Below, in pieces: positions 56,701 through 64,000 of a stretch of DNA of 64,000 bases (position 1 is the stretch's first letter; each line of letters starts with the position of its first letter). The stretch is taken from assembly GCA_023053545.1 (NCBI GenBank), contig JAKZAN010000099.1, positions 53,324 through 117,323 of the forward strand. The letters run 5' to 3'. Below the pieces are notes generated by a model, which saw only the letters and a list, made by a program, of their open reading frames with translations, did no database searches and was not told the DNA's origin. The DNA comes from Lepidurus packardi (lineage: Eukaryota; Arthropoda; Branchiopoda; Notostraca; Triopsidae). Made by a program: the position numbers and the translations under genes.

Positions 56701-57853
56701 TAGAACCAGTTTAGACCTGTTTACACCGGTATAAACCAGTTTAGACCTGTTTACACCGGTATAAACCAGTTTAAGAACTCGCTTAAACCAGTTTAGACCT
56801 GTGTAAACCAGTTTAAACCAGTTTGAACTAGTATAAACAAGTTTAAACCAGTGTAAAACAGTTAATAAACTAGTTTAAACCAGTTTAGACCTGTTTAGGC
56901 CTGGTTTAAACCAGTTTAAGCCAGTTAAAAACGTTTTAAACCAGTTTATAAACTAGTTTGAACAAGTTTAGACCTGTTAAAAAAATTTCAACCAGTCTGA
57001 ACTAGTATCAACCAGTTTAAACCAGTTTAGACCTGTGTAAACCAGTTTATACCAGTTAAAACCAGTTTAGACCTGTTTACACCGGTATAAACCAGTTTAT
57101 AATCTAGTTTTGACCAGTTTAAACCAGATTAAGCCAGTTTTAACCGGTTTAAACCAGTTTGCACTAGTATAAACCAGTTTACACCAGTTTAGACCTGTGT
57201 AAACCAGTTTATACCATTTAGAACCAGTTTGGACCTGTTTACACCGGTGTAAACCAGTTTATAAACTAGCTTAAACCAGTTTAAACCTGTGTAAACCAGT
57301 TTAAACCAGTTTGAACTAGTATAAACAAGTTTAAACCAGTGTAACACAGTTAATAAACTAGTTTAAACCAGTTTAGACCTGTTAAAAAAATTTAAACCAG
57401 TTTGAACTAGTTTATACCAGTTAAAACCAGTTTAGACCTGTTAACACCGGTATAAACCAGTTTATAATCTAGTTTTAACCAGTTTAAACCAGATTAAGCC
57501 AGTTTTAACCGGTTTAAACCAGTTTGAACTAGTATAAACCAGTTTATAAACTACGTTAAACCAGTTTAGACATGAGTAAACCAGTTTAGACATGAGTAGA
57601 CCAGTTTAAACCAGTTTGAACTAGTATAAACCAGGTTAAACCAGTGTAAAACAGTTAATAAACTAGTTTAAACCAGTTTAGACCTTTTTAGGCCTGGTTT
57701 AAACCAGTTTAAGCCAGTTAAAAACGGTTTAAACCAGTTTATAAACTAGCTTAAAAAAGCTTAGACCTGTTAAAAAAAATTTAAACCAGTTTGAACTAGT
57801 ATAAACCAGTATAAACCAGTTTAGACCTGTGTAAACCAGTTTATACCATTTAG
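47782..57853 (+). repeat. Satellite B, block 3 (about 10 kb)
   Basis: Continuation of the 10-bp word satellite after the Gypsy target duplication. It contains higher-order repeats of about 1,710 and 592 bp (the TAGTTTTGATCAG variant at 55661 and 56253). It ends at CCATTTAG 57853, where satellite A starts without an intervening sequence. No gene is seen. Confidence 0.95.
47785..51650 (+). repeat. Satellite B higher-order repeat, about 1,710-bp period
   Basis: Private variants recur 1,710 bp apart: GCATAAACCA at 48791 and 50501, TTTAACCCAGTTTAG at 48351 and 50061, TTAAAACAAG at 47951 and 49661. A third partial copy follows at 1,680 bp (51341). Length differences are multiples of 10 bp, that is, whole words. 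Confidence 0.85.
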
Positions 57854-60800
57854 CAAATTTCAACGCAAATTTCAATGAAATTTTATTGTAATTTCAATAA
57901 GATTTCGAGGAAATTTCAGGTAAAATTACAAGCAAATTTCAAGCAAATCTCATTGAAGTTTCAGTGTAATTTCAATAAGATTTCGAGGAAATTTCAGGTA
58001 AAATTACAAGCAAATTTCAAGGAAATTTCATTGAAATTTCAGTGTAATTTCAATAAGATTTCGAGGAAATTTCAGGTAAAATTACAAGCAAATTTCAGGG
58101 AAATTCCAAGGAAATTTCAAGGAAATTTCATTGAAATTTCAGGTAAAATTACAAGCATATTTCAACGAAATTTCAATGAAATTTCAGTGTAATTTCAATA
58201 AGATTTCGAGGAAATTTCAGGTAAAATTACAAGCATATTTCAACGAAATTTCAATGAAATTTCAGTGTAATTTCAATAAGATTTTGAGGAAATTTCAGGT
58301 AAAATTACAAGCAAATTTCAGGGAAATTACAAGCAAATTTGAAGGAAATTTCATTGAAATTTCAGTTAAAATTACAAGCATATTTCAACGAAATTTCAAT
58401 GAAATTTCAGTGTATTTTCAATAAGATTTCAAGGAAATTTCATTGAAATTTCAGGTAAAATTACAAGCATATTTCAACGAAATTTCAATGAAATTTCAGT
58501 GTAATTTCAATAAGATTTCGAGGAAATTTCAGGTAAAATTACAAGCATATTTCAACGAAATTTCAATGAAATTTCAGTGTAATTTCAATAAGATTTCAAG
58601 GAAATTTCATTGAAATTTCAGGTAAAATTACAAGCATATTTCAACGAAATTTCAATGAAATTTCAGTGTAATTTCAATAAGATTTCGATTAAATTTCAGG
58701 TAAAATTACAAGCATATTTCAACGAAATTTCAATGAAATTTCAGCGTAATTTCAATAAGATTTCTAAGAAATTTCAAGTAAAATTACAAGCAAATTTCAA
58801 GGAAATTTCATTGAAATTTCAGGTAAAATTACAAGCATATTTCAACGAAATTTCAATGAAATTTCAGTGTAATTTCAATAAGATTTCTAGGAAATTTCAG
58901 GTAAAATTACAAGCAAATTTCAAGGAAATTTAATTGAAATTTCAGGTAAAATTACAAGCATATTTCAACGAAATTTCAATGAAATTTCAGTGTAATTTCA
59001 ATAAGATTACGAGGAAATTTCAGGTAAAATTACAATCAAATTTCAAGGAAATTTCTTTGAAATTTGAGGTAAAATTACAAGCATATTTCAACGAAATTTC
59101 AATGAAATTTTAGTGTAATTTCAATAAGATTTCGAGGAAATTTGAGGTAAAATTACAAGCATATTTCAACGAAATTTCAATGAAATTTCAGTGAAATTTC
59201 AATAAGATTTCGAGGAAATTTCAGGTAAAATTACAAGCAAATTTCAGGGAAATTCCAAGGAAATTTCAAGGAAATTTCATTGAAATTTCAGGTAAAATTA
59301 CAAGCATATTTCAACGAAATTTCAATGAAATTTCAGTGTAATTTCAATAAGATTTCGAAGAAATTTCAGGTAAAATTAGAAGCATATTTCAACGAAATTT
59401 CAATGAAATTTCAGTGTAATTTCAATAAGATTTCGAGGAAATTTCAGGTAAAATTACAAGCAAATTTCAGGGAAATTCCAAGGAAATTTCAAGGAAATTT
59501 CATTGAAATTTCAGGTAAAATTACAAGCAAATTTCAGGGAAATTACAAGCAAATTTGAAGGAAATTTCATTGAAATTTCAGTTAAAATCACAAGCATATT
59601 TCAACGAAATTTCAATGAAATTTCAGTGTAATTTCAATAAGATTTCAAGGAAATTTCATTGAAATTTCAGGTAAAATTACAAGCATATTTCAACGAAATT
59701 TCAATGAAATTTCAGTGTAATTTCAATAAGATTTCGAGGAAATTTCAGGTAAAATTACAAGCATATTTCAACGAAATTTCAATGAAATTTCAGTGTAATT
59801 TCAATAAGATTTCTATCAAATTTCAAGTAAAATTACAAGCAAATTTCAAGGAAATTTCATTGAATTTTCAGGTAAAATTACAAGCATATTTCAACGAAAT
59901 TTCAATGAAATTTCAGTGTAATTTCAATAAGATTTCAAGGAAATTTCATTGAAATTTCAGGTAAAATTACAAGCATATTTCAACGAAATTTCAATGAAAT
60001 TTCAGTGTAATTTCAATAAGATTTCGAGGAAATTTCAGGTAAAATTACAAGCATATTTCAACGAAATTTCAATGAAATTTCAGCGTAATTTCAATAAGAT
60101 TTCTAAGAAATTTCAAGTAAAATTACAAGCAAATTTCAAGGAAATTTCATTGAAATTTCAGGTAAAATTACAAGCATATTTCAACGAAATTTCAATGAAA
60201 TTTCAGTGTAATTTCAATAAGATTTCTAGGAAATTTCAGGTAAAATTACAAGCAAATTTCAAGGAAATTTCATTGAAATTTCAGGTAAAATTACAAGCAT
60301 ATTTCAACGAAATTTCAATGAAATTTCAGTGTAATTTCAATAAGATTACGAGGAAATTTCAGGTAAAATTACAATCAAATTTCAAGGAAATTTCTTTGAA
60401 ATTTGAGGTAAAATTACAAGCATATTTCAACGAAATTTCAATGAAATTTTAGTGTAATTTCAATAAGATTTCGAGGAAATTTGAGGTAAAATTACAAGCA
60501 TATTTCAACGAAATTTCAATGAAATTTCAGTGAAATTTCAATAAGATTTCGAGGAAATTTCAGGTAAAATTACAAGCAAATTTCAGGGAAATTCCAAGGA
60601 AATTTCAAGGAAATTTCATTGAAATTTCAGGTAAAATTACAAGCATATTTCAACGAAATTTCAATGAAATTTCAGTGTAATTTCAATAAGATTTCTAAGA
60701 AATTTCAGGTAAAATTACAAGCATATTTCAACGAAATTTCAATGAAATTTCAGTGTAATTTCAATAAGATTTCGAGGAAATTTCAGGTAAAATTACAAGC

Positions 60801-63800
60801 AAATTTCAGGGAAATTCCAAGGAAATTTCAAGGAAATTTCATTGAAATTTCATTTAAAATTACAAGCAAATTTCAGGGAAATTACAAGCAAATTTGAAGG
60901 AAATTTCATTGAAATTTCAGTTAAAATTACAAGCATATTTCAACGAAATTTCAATGAAATTTCAGTGTAATTTCAATAAGATTTCAAGGAAATTTCATTG
61001 AAATTTCAGGTAAAATTACAAGCATATTTCAACGAAATTTCAATGAAATTTCAGTGTAATTTCAATAAGATTTCGAGGAAATTTCAGGTAAAATTACAAG
61101 CATATTTCAACGAAATTTCAATGAAATTTCAGTGTAATTTCAATAAGATTTCTATCAAATTTCAAGTAAAATTACAAGCAAATTTCAAGGAAATTTCATT
61201 GAATTTTCAGGTAAAATTAAAAGCATATTTCAACGAAATTTCAATGAAATTTCAGTGTAATTTCAATAAGATTTCAAGGAAATTTCAGTGTAATTTCAAT
61301 AAGATTTCGAGGAAATTTCAGGTAAAATTACAAGCATATTTCAACGAAATTTCAATGAAATTTCAGCGTAATTTCAATAAGATTTCTAAGAAATTTCAAG
61401 TAAAATTACAAGCAAATTTCAAGGAAATTTCATTGAAATTTCAGGTAAAATTACAAGCATATTTCAACGAAATTTCAATGAAATTTCAGTGTAATTTCAA
61501 TAAGATTTCTAGGAAATTTCAGGTAAAATTACAAGCAAATTTCAAGGAAATTTCATTGAAATTTCAGGTAAAATTACAAGCATATTTCAACGAAATTTCA
61601 ATGAAATTTCAGTGTAATTTTCAATAAGATTACGAGGAAATTTCAGGTAAAATTACAATCAAATTTCAAGGAAATTTCTTTGAAATTTGAGGTAAAATTA
61701 CAAGCATATTTCAACGAAATTTCAATGAAATTTTAGTGTAATTTCAATAAGATTTCGAGGAAATTTGAGGTAAAATTACAAGCATATTTCAACGAAATTT
61801 CAATGAAATTTCAGTGAAATTTCAATAAGATTTCGAGGAAATTTCAGGTAAAATTACAAGCAAATTTCAGGGAAATTCCAAGGAAATTTCAAGGAAATTT
61901 CATTGAAATTTCAGGTAAAATTACAAGCATATTTCCCGAAATTTCAATGAAATTTCAGTGTAATTTCAATAAGATTTCGAAGAAATTTCAGGTAAAATTA
62001 CAAGCATATTTCAACGAAATTTCAATGAAATTTCAGTGTAATTTCAATAAGATTTCGAGGAAATTTCAGGTAAAATTACAATCAAATTTCAAGGAAATTT
62101 CTTTGAAATTTGAGGTAAAATTACAAGCATATTTAAACGAAATTTCAATGAAATTTTAGTGTAATTTCAATAAGATTTCGAGGAAATTTCAGGTAAAATT
62201 ACAAGCATATTTCAACGAAATTTCAATGAAATTTCAGTGAAATTTCAATAAGATTTCGAGGAAATTTCAGGTAAAATTACAAGCAAATTTCAGGGAAATT
62301 CCAAGGAAATTTCAAGGAAATTTCATTGAAATTTCAGGTAAAATTACAAGCATATTTCAACGAAATTTCAATGAAATTTCAGTGTAATTTCAATAAGATT
62401 TCGAGGAAATTTCATGTAAAATTACAAGCATATTTCAACGAAATTTCAATGAAATTTCAGTGTAATTTCAATAAGATTTCAAGGAAATTTCATTGAAATT
62501 TCAGGTAAAATTACAAGAATATTTCAACGAAATTTCAATGAAATTTCAGTGTAATTTCAATAAGATTTCGAGGAAATTTCAGGTAAAATTACAAGCATAT
62601 TTCAACGAAATTTCAATGAAATTTCAGTGAAATTTCAATAAGATTTCGAGGAAATTTCAGGTAAAATTACAAGCAAATTTCAGGGAAATTCCAAGGAAAT
62701 TTCAATTAAATTTCATTGAAATTTCAGGTAAAATTACAAGCATATTTCAACGAAATTTCAATGAAATTTCAGTGTAATTTCAATAAGATTTCGAGGAAAT
62801 TTCAGGTAAAATTACAAGCATATTTCAACGAAATTTCAATGAAATTTCAGTGTATTTTTCAATAAGATTTTGAGGAAATTTCAGGTAAAATTACAAGCAA
62901 ATTTCAGGGAAATTACAAGCAAATTTGAAGGAAATTTAATTGAAATTTCAGTTAAAATTACAAGCATATTTCAACGAAATTTCAATGAAATTTCAGTGTA
63001 ATTTCAATAAGATTTCATGGAAATTTCATTGAAATTTCAGGTAAAATTACAAGCATATTTCAACGAAATGTCAATGAAATTTCAGTGTAATTTCAATAAG
63101 ATTTCGAGGAAATTTCAGGTAAAATTACAAGCATATTTCAACGAAATTTCAATGAAATTTCAGTGTAATTTCAATAAGATTTCTAAGAAATTTCAAGTAA
63201 AATTACAAGCAAATTTCAAGGAAATTTCAATGAAATTTCAGTGTAATTTCAAAAAGATTTCTTGGAAATTTCAGGTAAAATTACAAGCAAATTTCAAGGA
63301 AATTTCATTTAAATTTCAGGTAAAATTACAAGCATATTTCAACGAAATTTCAATGAAATTTCAGTGTAATTTCAATAAGATTTCGACGAAATTTCAGGTA
63401 AAATTACAAGCAAATTTCAAGGAAATTTCATTGAAATTTTAGGTAAAATTACAAGCAAATTTCAACGAAATTTCAATGAAATTTTAGTGTAATTTCAATA
63501 AGATTTCGAGAAAATTTCAGGTAGAATTACAAGCAAATTTCAAGCAGATTTCATTGAAGTTTCAGTGTAATTTCAATAAGATTTCGAGGAAATTTCAGGT
63601 AAAATTACAAGCATATTTCAACGAAATTTCAATGAAATTTCAGTGTATTTTTCAATAAGATTTTGAGGAAATTTCAGGTAAAATTACAAGCAAATTTCAG
63701 GGAAATTACAAGCAAATTTGAAGGAAATTTAATTGAAATTTCAGTTAAAATTACAAGCATATTTCAACGAAATTTCAATGAAATTTCAGTGTAATTTCAA

Positions 63801-64000
63801 TAAGATTTCATGGAAATTTCATTGAAATTTCAGGTAAAATTACAAGCATATTTCAACGAAATGTCAATGAAATTTCAGTGTAATTTCAATAAGATTTCGA
63901 GGAAATTTCAGGTAAAATTACAAGCATATTTCAACGAAATTTCAATGAAATTTCAGTGTAATTTCAATAAGATTTCTAAGAAATTTCAAGTAAAATTACA
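57854..64000 (+). repeat. Satellite A, block 3 (to window end)
   Basis: The same 11-bp word satellite as blocks 1 and 2 but a distinct subfamily, marked by CAGGGAAATTCCAAGG and CAGTTAAAATTACAAGC words that are absent from block 2. It contains higher-order repeats of 1,339 bp and, near the end, 793 bp (TGTATTTTTC at 62851 and 63644). Open frames are short. No gene is seen. Confidence 0.95.
58440..62160 (+). repeat. Satellite A higher-order repeat, 1,339-bp period
   Basis: TCAGCGTAAT at 58741, 60080 and 61363 and the frame landmarks 58610/59949, 59280/60619 and 59659/60998 show a period of 1,339 bp; the last copy is 56 bp shorter. Edges are approximate. Confidence 0.85.

Noticed and set aside
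1-64000. tRNA or rRNA genes
   Set aside because: None recognised; the only tRNA-like match is the 19-nt Gypsy primer binding site.

Overview
The window is eukaryotic, repeat-only DNA with no recognisable host gene. It contains two families of tandem satellite, two related LINE families (non-LTR retrotransposons) and one Ty3/Gypsy LTR retrotransposon. The LINEs carry zinc-knuckle ORF1s, an APE-type endonuclease plus reverse transcriptase ORF2 without a visible RNase H, and downstream-promoter motifs. The Gypsy element has a tRNA-Leu primer binding site. Together these point to an animal, most likely an arthropod, but the sequence does not name the species. The layout (long satellite arrays with higher-order repeats and nested retroelements) is what one expects of pericentromeric or centromeric heterochromatin; that is an inference.

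Layout. 1-2159: 3' part of a LINE (copy L1). 2160-2738: short block of satellite A. 2739-7760: full-length but broken LINE (copy L2), of which L1 is an apparently identical relative. 7761-25688: long satellite A array. 25689-33017: satellite B array. 33018-38108: full-length LINE of a second family (L3), flanked by an 8-bp target duplication. 38109-42166: satellite B. 42167-47781: complete Gypsy element with two 280-bp LTRs and a 4-bp target duplication. 47782-57853: satellite B. 57854-64000: satellite A again.

Satellite A is built of 11-bp words (type AAATTTCANNG, containing the palindrome TGAAATTTCA) plus one 12-bp word. They assemble into 45- and 78-bp modules, a 123-bp dimer, and higher-order repeats of about 0.86, 1.14-1.39, 1.31-1.55 and 1.34 kb. 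Because the modules are multiples of three, one frame stays open for up to about 1,070 codons; I regard this as a by-product of the repeat and not as a gene. Satellite B is built of about 10-bp words (AAACCAGTTT and relatives) with higher-order repeats such as 1,710 bp.

The retroelements all carry lesions. L2 has frameshifts in both ORFs and lacks one zinc knuckle. L3 has an in-frame stop in ORF1 and a His in place of the RT motif A Asp. The Gypsy element has an in-frame TAG in RT and a DCGA protease site. They also preserve control signals: an Inr plus DPE promoter in L2, a DPE in L3, an ATGA stop/start overlap in L3, a UUCG hairpin at the L3 3' end, and a G GGA AAC slippery site followed by a possible pseudoknot between gag and pol of the Gypsy element. 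The L1/L2 pair looks like a tandem duplication of a LINE plus 579 bp of satellite, probably by unequal exchange.
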